From the NCBI GenBank assembly GCA_035455925.1, contig DATIEE010000031.1:30951-94950 (forward strand): a DNA stretch of 64,000 nucleotides, given 5' to 3'. The notes beneath the pieces are model-generated. The model did not search any database. It saw only the letters and a list, made by a program, of their open reading frames with translations, and had not been told where the DNA came from. Position numbers and translations under genes: made by a program. Positions 1 through 8,616 of the stretch are shown piece after piece. The DNA is from Candidatus Babeliales bacterium (GTDB lineage Bacteria; Babelota; Babeliae; Babelales; Vermiphilaceae). How positions within the stretch are numbered: position 1 is the stretch's first letter; each line of letters opens with the position of its first letter.

Positions 1-1
1 A

Positions 2-769
2 GTAAGTTTTTTTTATTTATGTAAACATAGACCAGAACAAATTATCACCACGGGCGGTATTGTTGCAATTCCTGCATGTATTGCAGCATATATATTGCGC
101 ATACCAATTACACTTCACTCACTCGATGCGGTACCAGGAAAAGCAATCCAAGTACTTATACCATTAGCAACTTCAATCATCACGCCATTTGCATGTTCGC
201 AACATTATTTTCCTGTGCAGAAGTGTTCTGTTAAACCATATCCACTAAAATATCTATTGACACAAGTTATAAATGATAAAAACTTAGCGCAGAAACAGCT
301 TGGATTATCTTCCAATAAAAAGACCGTGTTAATACTTGGTGGATCACAAGGTTCACGTTTTCTTAATGAATGTATGAAAAATTGGATAAGTGATGCATCG
401 TTTTCATTAAAAGATTTTCAAATCATTCATCAAACAGGTTCCATTGATACAACTGATTGGAACGCATTATATAAATCAAAAAATATCACGGCAAATGTTT
501 TTAGCTATCGCCCAGATCTTGCATTAATGTACACTGCCGCTGACCTTATTATTTGCCGTGCTGGGGCTGGAACATTATTTGAGATTAAATTTTTTAATAA
601 ACAATGTATTATTATTCCTTTGACAACAGATAGCACTACGCATCAAGTTGATAATGCTCGTGCAATGTCATCTGAATATCCCGATTTGTTTTATACTGTT
701 ATGCAAAAAGACATTGAAGAAAAACCTACATTACTACATGAACTTATTGCTAAAAAAATAACTTTTTAA
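2..769 (+). CDS. murG: MurG, UDP-GlcNAc transferase of peptidoglycan synthesis (5' truncated)
   Basis: MurG adds GlcNAc from UDP-GlcNAc to lipid I on the inner face of the membrane, giving lipid II. The frame is open from the window edge, so about 100 N-terminal residues are missing; 255 are present. Visible family motifs are the TTGG loop near the edge, a second glycine-rich loop (LGGSQGSRF), the ADLIICRAGAGTLFE segment that contacts the donor, and the late THQVDNA motif corresponding to the DHQ..NA of other MurGs. The usual HEQN after the first loop reads HSLD, a modest divergence. A GT28 relative of MurG lies at 59.9 kb, but this copy matches MurG better. Confidence 0.9.
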   Translation, partial: VSFFYLCKHRPEQIITTGGIVAIPACIAAYILRIPITLHSLDAVPGKAIQVLIPLATSIITPFACSQHYFPVQKCSVKPYPLKYLLTQVINDKNLAQKQLGLSSNKKTVLILGGSQGSRFLNECMKNWISDASFSLKDFQIIHQTGSIDTTDWNALYKSKNITANVFSYRPDLALMYTAADLIICRAGAGTLFEIKFFNKQCIIIPLTTDSTTHQVDNARAMSSEYPDLFYTVMQKDIEEKPTLLHELIAKKITF

Positions 770-770
770 C

Positions 771-799
771 TTGAAAAAATGCTATTTTCAGTATATACT
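771..799 (+). promoter_or_regulatory. sigma70-like promoter
   Basis: TTGAAA at 771-776 and TATACT at 794-799 are separated by exactly 17 bases, directly after the murG stop. The only thing downstream before the opposing gene is a short reading frame and a hairpin, so this promoter would drive a transcript of about 170 bases. Confidence 0.45.
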
Positions 800-801
800 A
801 A

Positions 802-906
802 TCCGAAATAAATAAACAAAAAGATTCTCTTAATAAGTCATTTTTGGGCAAATTAAACGATGATGAAAAGATCTTACTTAAAAAACAATTACTTGGGCAA
901 AAATAG
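802..906 (+). other. short open frame or small-RNA region after murG
   Basis: An open frame of 34 codons with coding-like composition (charged, ending in LLKKQLLGQK before a TAG) follows the promoter at 771-799. It has no ATG and no SD site; ATA at 808 would be the earliest near-cognate start. It may be a gene remnant or part of a small RNA that ends in the hairpin at 939-978. I do not recognise it. The rest of the gap up to 1118 shows nothing else convincing. Confidence 0.25.
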
Positions 907-938
907 TTTTAAATAATCGATTTAAGTATAATATTTAT

Positions 939-978
939 AAACATGTTCATTATAATTAATTTTATAATGAGCATGTTT
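939..978 (+). terminator. intrinsic terminator-like hairpin
   Basis: A 17-bp stem (one G-T pair) with a six-base loop is followed by an AT-rich run with several Ts on the plus strand. It ends the short unit that begins at 771 and may also serve murG. Confidence 0.55.
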
Positions 979-1118
979 ATTTTATTTAACCTACGCTTGT
1001 TCTCAATATAAACCGAATAACAACGCAAAATATTACAAATCTCAGTAAAAACATTCGATTGCTTAAAAATAAAATTCGACAGCTTGTTAATATTAATGGA
1101 TATATACACTAGTTTTTT

Positions 1119-2411
1119 TTATAAACTACCTACGGATAAAAAATTTGATAAAGCAAATGTTAAACGAGTACCTAAAATTGATTGTGTAACTGGTCCTAGC
1201 GTAGTGGATCGATACGGTGAAAAATAATCATCAAATTCTTTATTATTATTAATAATTCGATCAGCACAATGCATTCCTAACGCTGCAGCAAAAGGCAATC
1301 CACATGCGCCTGCTATATAATAAACTGATGGCATTCGTTGATCAAATCCAGCTACAGGAAATACATCTTTACTAATTCCAATTAGCCCCGGCCACATGTA
1401 TTCAAATTCAACTGCAACATTAGGAAATTTCGTATTAAAATAGTTTAGTAACTTTTTTGCTACGTGATTATTACCATGTTTTTCATTTTTAGCATACGTA
1501 TACAATAAATTTGACCCACCTAACATAAGGCGATTGTCACCGGTAAGACGATAATATTGATAAATCATATCCGTATCCCATACCATGTATCGCTTATGAG
1601 GAAATATTTTTTTAATATTCTCTTCTGATAATGGGCAAGAAAGCATTAAAAATGTTTGAACGTGATATATTTTATCCCACAACAACGATGCTGTTAATTC
1701 AAAGCGATCAGTGCACACAATAATATGATTGGCGTTAATTATTGCTCGTGGAGTTGTAACTTTTTTTTCTTGAATATGCAGCGCAGGAGTTTCTTCATAC
1801 ACAAGAACACCTAATTCTTGTAAAACTTTTTTCATGCTAAGGCAATAGTTATATCCTTGTATGCCAAAAGTTCCACCGTATGATATGCCGCCATGATATG
1901 CATCTGAACCAATAACTGATGACAGTTCATCGCGCGTATACAGGGTGCTTGTATAGCCAGCTTGCTGACGATTATCATATTCTTTTTGTATATCAGAAGA
2001 AAATGCACGCGCTGTATTTGCAAGAATAAGTGTATCTTGTGCCTGATAATCGCAATTTATATTATATTGTTGAATGTTATTTTGAATAGCCTCAACGCCA
2101 GAACCAATCAACTTCCATAGTTTTTTTCCTATCTCTGGACCAAAAATGCGTATTAGCTCAAACAATGATAACTCAGAATCAGGTGTTATAAAACCCGAAC
2201 TTTTGCCTGATGCTCCAGCGCCGCAATAATTTTTTTCTATGAGAACTACCGCACAACCTTTTTCAGCAAAAGCTTGTGCGGTGGTTAGCCCCGCCATGCC
2301 TCCTCCAATAATGAGTACATCGGTAGAAATATCATTTGTTAATGGTGAGAGAGTGGGTGTATTTAAATACCAAAATGTTTGATCTTGCGGCATAATTGGC
2401 AATCGTTGCAT
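1119..2411 (-). CDS. FAD-dependent oxidoreductase of the DAO family
   Basis: 430 residues. The N-terminus has a classic dinucleotide-binding fold: DVLIIGGGMAGLTTA near residue 32, an acidic residue at the end of the second strand (LIEK), then GASGKSSGF, where FAD is held in glycine- or putrescine-oxidase relatives. The C-terminal part contains WPGLIGISKDVFPVAG, again as in this family. The length matches gamma-glutamylputrescine or glycine oxidases, but the amine substrate cannot be read from sequence. The ATG at 2411 is preceded by AGAGGA. The gene is monocistronic, with no pathway partner nearby. Confidence 0.75.
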   Translation of the reverse strand: MQRLPIMPQDQTFWYLNTPTLSPLTNDISTDVLIIGGGMAGLTTAQAFAEKGCAVVLIEKNYCGAGASGKSSGFITPDSELSLFELIRIFGPEIGKKLWKLIGSGVEAIQNNIQQYNINCDYQAQDTLILANTARAFSSDIQKEYDNRQQAGYTSTLYTRDELSSVIGSDAYHGGISYGGTFGIQGYNYCLSMKKVLQELGVLVYEETPALHIQEKKVTTPRAIINANHIIVCTDRFELTASLLWDKIYHVQTFLMLSCPLSEENIKKIFPHKRYMVWDTDMIYQYYRLTGDNRLMLGGSNLLYTYAKNEKHGNNHVAKKLLNYFNTKFPNVAVEFEYMWPGLIGISKDVFPVAGFDQRMPSVYYIAGACGLPFAAALGMHCADRIINNNKEFDDYFSPYRSTTLGPVTQSILGTRLTFALSNFLSVGSL

Positions 2412-2596
2412 TAGCTAGTCCTCTTTTTTTTATTGATAATTTCTCTCCACAATAACGTAATTAATCTGCCATTTCAACTGTTTTGCGACAAAACTATTGA
2501 ATTATAATTGCATTTTATTTAATATTGATAGATATAAGCATTTTACAAAATGAACACAAATAGAAAAATTAAATAAACCTCTCGGGAATTTTAAAA

Positions 2597-3247
2597 ATGA
2601 AAAAGCAAAAAATAATTGTAATAACGCATGTTACAAAAATAATAAGTTTATCGTTTTTATTATTTTTTATGTCAATGTCAGCTATGTTTCCTAATAAAAA
2701 ATTATCTCCTGCTCAGAAAATTAGAATAACAAGAGGACAAGAATTAATTAGAGAACTAGCAAAAGAAGTACCACCATTAGATGAGCAAGAAAAAGAACCC
2801 TTAGTTAAAGAAACAGTAAAAATAGTACCGACAGTAGAAACAGGTATGCTTCCCATCAAAAGCATCGTATTAGAGAAAGCTAAAAAAAGTATGCAGCCGT
2901 TTTTACAACAAAAAAAAGAATTGACCAAAAAACAACAAGCATTAATAGAAAAAGAAAACGAACTAACGAGAGTAAATGAAAAAATAAATCAATTAACTAA
3001 GGCAAAGAAACCATTGAGTGCGCCAGTATTACAAAAAAACGTAATAGTAGAGAATGCACCATCTTATCTCAAAGTCGATCAAACAAAACAAAAAAATAGA
3101 GAAATCTTATTAAATGATTTAAATGTAAAAAAAGATAAAATAGATAAAGAGATAAATCAACTCAAAGCTGAAATAGAGCAAAAAAAAAATATTCTACCCC
3201 CTGTACAAACTTGGTGGGGGCAATTCATGAATATATTTAAAAAGTAA
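2597..3247 (+). CDS. exported coiled-coil protein, unknown function
   Basis: 216 residues. A basic N-terminus and a hydrophobic stretch at about 10-32 form a signal peptide or anchor. Residues 95-195 are a Lys/Glu/Gln-rich helix with heptad character (KKQQALIEKENELTRVNEK) and should form a coiled coil, interrupted by a short linker near 135-155. The C-terminus is short with two tryptophans (TWWGQF). No family is recognised. It is convergent with the MCE gene, whose stop lies only 16 bases away, so there is no room for a separate terminator. Confidence 0.6.
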   Translation: MKKQKIIVITHVTKIISLSFLLFFMSMSAMFPNKKLSPAQKIRITRGQELIRELAKEVPPLDEQEKEPLVKETVKIVPTVETGMLPIKSIVLEKAKKSMQPFLQQKKELTKKQQALIEKENELTRVNEKINQLTKAKKPLSAPVLQKNVIVENAPSYLKVDQTKQKNREILLNDLNVKKDKIDKEINQLKAEIEQKKNILPPVQTWWGQFMNIFKK

Positions 3248-3263
3248 TATCTTTTTTTAATTA

Positions 3264-4943
3264 CTATGTTTTCATCAATCCACTAGCACCAGAAATACTG
3301 CCAAGGACGTATTTAACGTCATCATCACCAAACCGCATACCAATACCAACAAAGGCATTAGCGTTTTGTTTACTAATAAAATCATCAGCACCAAAGGTGA
3401 AGTAAATATTACGCATTAAAAACATTCTATTAAGCCATTTGAGATGCGGGCGTTTATCTTGATGAAATTTATTAGGTCCACGGCGATTAAAACCGCGGAA
3501 ATCAAAACCTTCAAATGTTGTTACCCAACGAAATTTATCATTTTTAAAGGGAAACTCATAATCTGCTCCCATTCCCGCAAAACCATCAATGAGGCCTAAA
3601 CGTAATGCAACATCACCAAATATTTTACCAAATTGAACACCAACTTTTATCCCATTACGGTCAAACATTAATCGTTCTTTTCTGAATACAGTTTTTAATT
3701 TTTCATCAGATACTAAGGTATTCTCGTAAAGATTATCCGAAAGCAATTGCGGTCGGGTATCTGATGATGGATTAAACTGTTTTGCCGGATCAATATAATC
3801 AAGATCATCATTTGTATAGGTATATTCTTTTTCTCGACGATATGCAAAGCCTTTTTCAGAACTGGCTATTTGTACAAGATAAAAATATTCTTCATTCGGA
3901 TGAATTCTAATATCAAAGTATCCTTTTGAATCTTCATACCGATAATTTTCTGCGGGACGATGCATTGTTTCAAAATGGGTATCAAAAAGAATTTGCATAC
4001 GATCAAGTTTGCTAACATAATTCTTAAATCCTGAGACAGCAACTTTAAGATCACGATATGTTTCATCTTCATTAACAAGTTTACCGATGAGACCTTTGCC
4101 TTCATCAATTTTTTCTGTTACAGAACTGAAATTACGTAACCCATCACGCGCTTGTGCTGCAGCATCTTCAAGCGCTTCTGTTGTTAACTCCACACGTGAA
4201 GCTATACGTCCAAAATCACGATCAAATACATTTGAAATTTTTTCAATACTCTCTTGAAATGCCGGAAACACTTTGTTTTCTAACCTGTCAGATAACATGC
4301 GAACATTTGTACCAATCTCTAAAAATGCATCAATACTTTCTTCATTACGAACAAATGAACGCTCAAGAACATTGGTGACCGTGGAAAATTTTTCTGCAGC
4401 ATTTTCTAAATTGATCATAAATGATTTTAATTGATCACTGCCTTGCGGACCAGCAAATGTGTCTTTAAATGATTCGGTTACCTCACGGACATTTCCCGCA
4501 ATTTCTTTAAACTGACGAAAAATATCATCTAGGTCTACAGGATCAAAATTTGATTTTTGTAAGGACTCCCCTTCATTTAATTTTCTGAGTAATTGATCGC
4601 CCGGTACAAGATCAATATATTTTGGACCCAGTAAACCATCTTGTCGAACTATTGCATATGCATTTTGATATAAAGGAAATGATACTGAAACCATTATTAC
4701 CGCTTCGGCTTTTGAATCAGCTCCTGCAATGAGTTGAACTTCCTCAACCCACCCAACCTTTACACCGGCAATTTTGATAGCTGCTTTACGTGATAATCCC
4801 GCAATATCATTAAAATATACTATATAGTGAGCGTATTGTGAACGATCAAAGCGAAAGGCCCCGATTTTAAAGCCCATATACCCAAAAACGGCAAGCGCTA
4901 TTAGAACAAAAATTCCGACACGTGTCTCTATTTTACCTTGCAA
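3264..4943 (-). CDS. MCE (MlaD-like) lipid-transport protein with C-terminal barrel-like domain
   Basis: MCE proteins form hexameric rings or tunnels that carry lipids between the two membranes. One N-terminal transmembrane helix (residues 8-26) is followed by an MCE domain at about 38-118 with the typical IAGLSRKAAIKIAGVKVGWV and GLLGPKYIDLVPG motifs. A helical middle (130-290) probably forms the coiled tunnel. The last 200 residues alternate aromatic and polar strands (VGVQFGKIFGDVALRLGLI, GVGMRFGDDD-type segments), as in MCE proteins that end in an outer-membrane beta-barrel-like part. The start is TTG at 4943, placed by AAGGA seven bases upstream; there is no nearby ATG. It is the last gene of the gspF-K operon, 18 bases after gspK. 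Confidence 0.85.
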   Translation of the reverse strand: MQGKIETRVGIFVLIALAVFGYMGFKIGAFRFDRSQYAHYIVYFNDIAGLSRKAAIKIAGVKVGWVEEVQLIAGADSKAEAVIMVSVSFPLYQNAYAIVRQDGLLGPKYIDLVPGDQLLRKLNEGESLQKSNFDPVDLDDIFRQFKEIAGNVREVTESFKDTFAGPQGSDQLKSFMINLENAAEKFSTVTNVLERSFVRNEESIDAFLEIGTNVRMLSDRLENKVFPAFQESIEKISNVFDRDFGRIASRVELTTEALEDAAAQARDGLRNFSSVTEKIDEGKGLIGKLVNEDETYRDLKVAVSGFKNYVSKLDRMQILFDTHFETMHRPAENYRYEDSKGYFDIRIHPNEEYFYLVQIASSEKGFAYRREKEYTYTNDDLDYIDPAKQFNPSSDTRPQLLSDNLYENTLVSDEKLKTVFRKERLMFDRNGIKVGVQFGKIFGDVALRLGLIDGFAGMGADYEFPFKNDKFRWVTTFEGFDFRGFNRRGPNKFHQDKRPHLKWLNRMFLMRNIYFTFGADDFISKQNANAFVGIGMRFGDDDVKYVLGSISGASGLMKT

Positions 4944-4961
4944 ATTTATTCCTTTTTACCA

Positions 4962-6092
4962 TCACAGCCAATATAATTTTTTTATTGTAATATCATATTC
5001 GATATTATTGTCTTGTGAAAGTTTATTTTTTTCTAAAATTGCATAAACACTTTGCGTTATTTCACCAACTTTACCATGAACAAGAACGGAAAAAAATCGT
5101 GGTGTAAAAGTAGTGCTTAGCATAGAGTCTATATTTTTAGGCAAAGTCTGCAACTCTTTACCATACATTGGCACTAATATGGTTTTCCAATCCTGTTTCC
5201 AATTGACACGTGATTTAAAATTTTTTACCCAACTTTCAACCTGGTCTTTTCGTTTTTTTATATCATCTATTTCTACACGCGGCAGACCTAACAAGCCAAG
5301 AAGAGAGTCTGAAAATAGCCATGGTTCTAGTTTATCAGAACTTGACCATACCGTAAAAATATCAGTCAAATAAATTGTATCCTGTTTTTTTTCTGTTGGT
5401 GGTTGATAAAAAATAACATCTTTAAAAGAAGTAAATCCTTTTTGTGTTAGTAATTCTGTTGCATCATTATAGAGGATATCACGTTCTTTTATTGCTTTTT
5501 CAAAAGCAGGAAATATATCTGTTGCTTTAGTAATGCGTTCAATAGCTTTACAAATCTCTTGCATAATTGATTTCCAACCAGATTGATCAGTTCCATACAA
5601 AGTACCTTTTTTAAAATCGATAATGCGATTTAGGTTAATCTTACCTTCTTCACACATGATGCATATTTTTATTTGTCCATCAACCCCATCAATTTCCTCT
5701 TTAAGATCAAACTGTTGCCAACGGTTTAACGTTGGTAAAATACGAAGTAAAAAATCACGATCTTCTTGGTTAGATGATGTACCTTCAGTTATTGCAGTAG
5801 ATGTAGCTCCATTTTTGCTTTCTCCTGTCTGCACATCTTTTTTTTCTGTTTTACTTTCTTGCGCAGACTGTTCTTGTTTTTTACTTGGTTGACATAACTG
5901 TGCCATTGCAACTTGAACACCGCTTGTAGCAAGCATTTTTGCCTTTTCACGCGCAAGAGTCATATGAGAAAAAGGTAAATAAAAGGACCCACGATTACCA
6001 ACGTAAGTAACAACTATCATTGCTGCTCCTACAATAAGCAAGGTGAAAATCATGATATATCCATTGTGCGTATTGTTGTTACTATTTTTCAT
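4962..6092 (-). CDS. gspK: GspK-like minor pseudopilin
   Basis: 376 residues. The N-terminus, NGYIMIFTLLIVGAAMIVVTYV, has the layout of GspK: a short basic leader, a hydrophobic helix, and no Glu at position +5. A low-complexity Ser/Glu/Lys linker at about 70-115 separates the helix from a globular domain, unlike proteobacterial GspK. Later segments (EEGKINLNRIIDF, LTDIFTVWSS) match the conserved core in which GspK carries its two helical subdomains. In type II secretion, GspK caps the pseudopilus tip with GspI and GspJ. It starts four bases after gspJ ends, so it is translationally linked. Confidence 0.75.
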   Translation of the reverse strand: MKNSNNNTHNGYIMIFTLLIVGAAMIVVTYVGNRGSFYLPFSHMTLAREKAKMLATSGVQVAMAQLCQPSKKQEQSAQESKTEKKDVQTGESKNGATSTAITEGTSSNQEDRDFLLRILPTLNRWQQFDLKEEIDGVDGQIKICIMCEEGKINLNRIIDFKKGTLYGTDQSGWKSIMQEICKAIERITKATDIFPAFEKAIKERDILYNDATELLTQKGFTSFKDVIFYQPPTEKKQDTIYLTDIFTVWSSSDKLEPWLFSDSLLGLLGLPRVEIDDIKKRKDQVESWVKNFKSRVNWKQDWKTILVPMYGKELQTLPKNIDSMLSTTFTPRFFSVLVHGKVGEITQSVYAILEKNKLSQDNNIEYDITIKKLYWL

Positions 6093-6096
6093 ACAT

Positions 6097-7176
6097 TTAC
6101 TTACGTTTTATTGTATTTATTGGATATTCAAAACTATGTGCTATTACGTTAGATTTATTAGCATTTTCAGCTACCACAACTATTTCTTGAACAATATTAT
6201 GCATAGCCTGAGTGAGGTTTGGTACTGGTGATTTATTTTTATCTATACTATTTTCTGGTTGCTCTTTATCATTATTTTTTTCTTGAATTTTACCTTTTGT
6301 TGGCTGTTCTAATTGATTTTCTTCTAATTGAGGAGTTTTTATATCATTCGGAATGTGACAAACAAGAGTAAAATCCTTTTCTCTTTTTTCTTGTTTATCC
6401 CATAAAGCTATCTTAATTTCTACGCTATAAGGAATTCGAGGAAATTCGGACTTATCTTTGTCGGCATCCCCCTTTTGCTCACTTACCCACTCATTCAAAA
6501 CTTTATATTCATATGATATTTTTTGTTTTTCTTGAGAGGATTTTTCATTAGCAGACGGTTTTTGCTCCTCTTGTTTCTTTTCAATACGTGCGGTAAAGGT
6601 TATGGAGCAATTTTTAATACCATCAATAACCTCATACGCTCTAACATTTTTAAAATTTTCAAGATCAAGCTCCATGCTTTCTTGTCTGAATAACGCATAC
6701 GAATCTTTTTTATCAGGATCTGCTTTAAGCGTATATTGTACACGAACAACTTTTGGTTTTACTATACCAACATCTTTACCCACAAAAACAGTAAGAGGAT
6801 TATTAGTAATAAATGTTAATGTATCAAATTTTCCATCTTTATTAATACTATAAAATATTTTATCGATAATTTTAGGCTCTTTTTTTTGCGTACTTTTTTG
6901 TTCGGTATCATCTTGCGCTTCAGTAGGTTTGTTAGTATCGTTTTTTTTATTCTTAGTATCTTCAGTTTTTTCTGCCTGAACGGGAATAAAAGCACCCATA
7001 AGATCTTTTTCTAATTGATTAGAAATGACGCCAATGCGTACCGAAGTATCAATCATATTATCAATGACAATCTGAAAACGACTTCCTTGTGCAAGAGCAG
7101 CCAAGAGTATTGCAGCAACCATTGTGGCTACCATTGTTGCAACGATAAGTTCGATAAGCATGAATCCATATTTCAT
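6097..7176 (-). CDS. gspJ: GspJ-like minor pseudopilin
   Basis: 359 residues, longer than usual GspJ (about 200). The prepilin signal is compact: MKYG, then the mature start FMLIELIVATMVATMVAAILLAAL with Glu at +5. The body carries two highly charged inserts, at about 80-105 and 225-245, and a long Glu/Gln/Lys-rich C-terminal extension, which explain the length. GspJ normally forms the pseudopilus tip with GspI and GspK. The gene overlaps gspI by four bases (ATGA). Assignment as J rather than another minor pseudopilin rests on gene order H-I-J-K. Confidence 0.7.
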   Translation of the reverse strand: MKYGFMLIELIVATMVATMVAAILLAALAQGSRFQIVIDNMIDTSVRIGVISNQLEKDLMGAFIPVQAEKTEDTKNKKNDTNKPTEAQDDTEQKSTQKKEPKIIDKIFYSINKDGKFDTLTFITNNPLTVFVGKDVGIVKPKVVRVQYTLKADPDKKDSYALFRQESMELDLENFKNVRAYEVIDGIKNCSITFTARIEKKQEEQKPSANEKSSQEKQKISYEYKVLNEWVSEQKGDADKDKSEFPRIPYSVEIKIALWDKQEKREKDFTLVCHIPNDIKTPQLEENQLEQPTKGKIQEKNNDKEQPENSIDKNKSPVPNLTQAMHNIVQEIVVVAENANKSNVIAHSFEYPINTIKRK

Positions 7177-7589
7177 GATTTTTTCTGTTCTGGTTTTTTA
7201 TAGATCAATGTTACTAATCGATCTTGTTTTTTTTTATCTTGCTCTGTCCAAGATACGGTGACCAACTCTTTATGTAAACCAGGCAATGCAGCAAGTGATG
7301 ATTTTTGATCAATATTTTTTTCAAGAGTATAAATTAGTTCCGCATCAAAAACAATTTCTGTTTTATTGAGTGAAAATTCTTGTGCATCAGGATCCTGTTT
7401 TTGACGCGCTTCATATAATAAATTTTTACAAAGCACTATATAATCAAATGCTTTTGATGAACGACCCACACGATTCATTATCATTTCATGCATCATAAAA
7501 ATTGGCGTCAGCACTATCCCTGTAATAGCAAGAGATAATATAACTTCAACAAGCGTAAATCCATTTTTATGGCTTTTGAAAGGTATCAT
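7173..7589 (-). CDS. gspI: GspI-like minor pseudopilin
   Basis: 138 residues, normal for GspI. The leader MIPFKSHKNG is followed by FTLVEVILSLAITGIVLTPIF, a standard type IV prepilin cleavage site with Glu at +5 and a hydrophobic helix. The soluble domain is short and beta-rich, ending in a basic tail. The ATG lies inside the 3' end of gspH (23-base overlap) and the stop overlaps the gspJ start, so translation is coupled through the operon. Confidence 0.75.
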   Translation of the reverse strand: MIPFKSHKNGFTLVEVILSLAITGIVLTPIFMMHEMIMNRVGRSSKAFDYIVLCKNLLYEARQKQDPDAQEFSLNKTEIVFDAELIYTLEKNIDQKSSLAALPGLHKELVTVSWTEQDKKKQDRLVTLIYKKPEQKKS

Positions 7590-8124
7590 ATAATTTATAT
7601 TGAGCAGTAAAAGGGTTAAGCACTAATCCGATCGGTCGTGGCTGATGATCCTGCATATCTTTTGTATCAACACAATTAATTACTACATTTTGCACCATTC
7701 CTTCAGGGACAATATAAAACCAAACTGACGCTGTCTTGCTACGCGCAAATTTTGTCATCATATCAAATCCTTCAACAAAAAATTGTTTAATCTGAATATT
7801 ATCAGGAATAGCACATTCTGTATCTTGTACTGGATCGGCAATGGGTTTAAAAACAATTTCTCCTGCTCGATCTTTTTCTCCGGAATCTTGCATTAAAGAA
7901 ATACGCTTTTGTCCCATATCAACGGTAATACGTTGCATTTTATGAGTGACTAATGATTGCTGCCACCCATACTGAACTAATGTGTTAAACCTCGCTACAA
8001 ACTCTTCTCGTTCATAGCGAGGTGTTGATCGCTGAATATTAGGCACAATGATTGCACTTAAAATACCGATTATCGCAATCACTACAAGTAATTCTAAAAG
8101 AGAAAAACCTAATTGTTTATTCAT
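7567..8124 (-). CDS. gspH: GspH-like minor pseudopilin
   Basis: 185 residues from the ATG at 8124, chosen because it gives the short prepilin leader MNKQLG directly before FSLLELLVVIAIIGILSAIIVP. The frame is open further upstream, but that would bury the cleavage site and overlap gspG widely. The soluble part has the GspH-like order: helix, then strands with QRITVDMGQKRISL. GspH sits just below the tip complex in the type II pseudopilus. The start overlaps the gspG stop by eight bases. Confidence 0.75.
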   Translation of the reverse strand: MNKQLGFSLLELLVVIAIIGILSAIIVPNIQRSTPRYEREEFVARFNTLVQYGWQQSLVTHKMQRITVDMGQKRISLMQDSGEKDRAGEIVFKPIADPVQDTECAIPDNIQIKQFFVEGFDMMTKFARSKTASVWFYIVPEGMVQNVVINCVDTKDMQDHQPRPIGLVLNPFTAQYKLYDTFQKP

Positions 8125-8578
8125 CCCAAACGTTAATCCATTCTTCTTTTGGAGCACCTTTACCATTAGGGCCATAGGAATAAAGTTCATACGGATGTTT
8201 TGCACCTGTGGTTACTTTATATTTAAAATCTTCCCCCCATGGATCTTTAGGTACTTCAACTAAATCTTCACCTATATAAGGTCCTTCCCATTTTTTAGCA
8301 GCACGTTCTTCCTTTGGTTTTTTAATAAGATCTTTTAATGTAGATGGTAATTGTTGTGTATGCATTTGATACATACTAATACCTTTTTTGAATCCAGTTA
8401 AGGTACCTTTACATGTCCTTTTTTGTTGGCTTTTATAAATATTATTGAGCGCTGGTCCAACCATTGCACCAAGAAGACCAAGAATCATCACCGCAATTAA
8501 TATTTCCATCAATGTAAATCCCGCACGAACATATTTTTGTTTGATATGCGTTGTGATATCCGTCTGTGTAGTAGTCAT
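8117..8578 (-). CDS. gspG: GspG major pseudopilin
   Basis: 153 residues. The leader ends in RAG, followed by FTLMEILIAVMILGLLGAMVGP, the best-preserved prepilin site in the operon. The C-terminal half carries the GspG signature: DPWGEDFKYKV and ELYSYGPNGKGAPKEEW, the loop that binds calcium in family members. GspG is the main subunit of the pseudopilus that pushes folded substrates through the outer-membrane secretin. It is second in the operon, 38 bases after gspF. The prepilin peptidase that must process all five pseudopilins is not in this window. Confidence 0.88.
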   Translation of the reverse strand: MTTTQTDITTHIKQKYVRAGFTLMEILIAVMILGLLGAMVGPALNNIYKSQQKRTCKGTLTGFKKGISMYQMHTQQLPSTLKDLIKKPKEERAAKKWEGPYIGEDLVEVPKDPWGEDFKYKVTTGAKHPYELYSYGPNGKGAPKEEWINVWDE

Positions 8579-8616
8579 CAGTACTCCTTACATAAAATGT
8601 AATAAATAATAAATTT

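Noticed and set aside
909..1109. 66-codon minus-strand frame with hydrophobic content
   Set aside because: It runs through the hairpin at 939-978, has no SD, and its composition is that of AT-rich noise.
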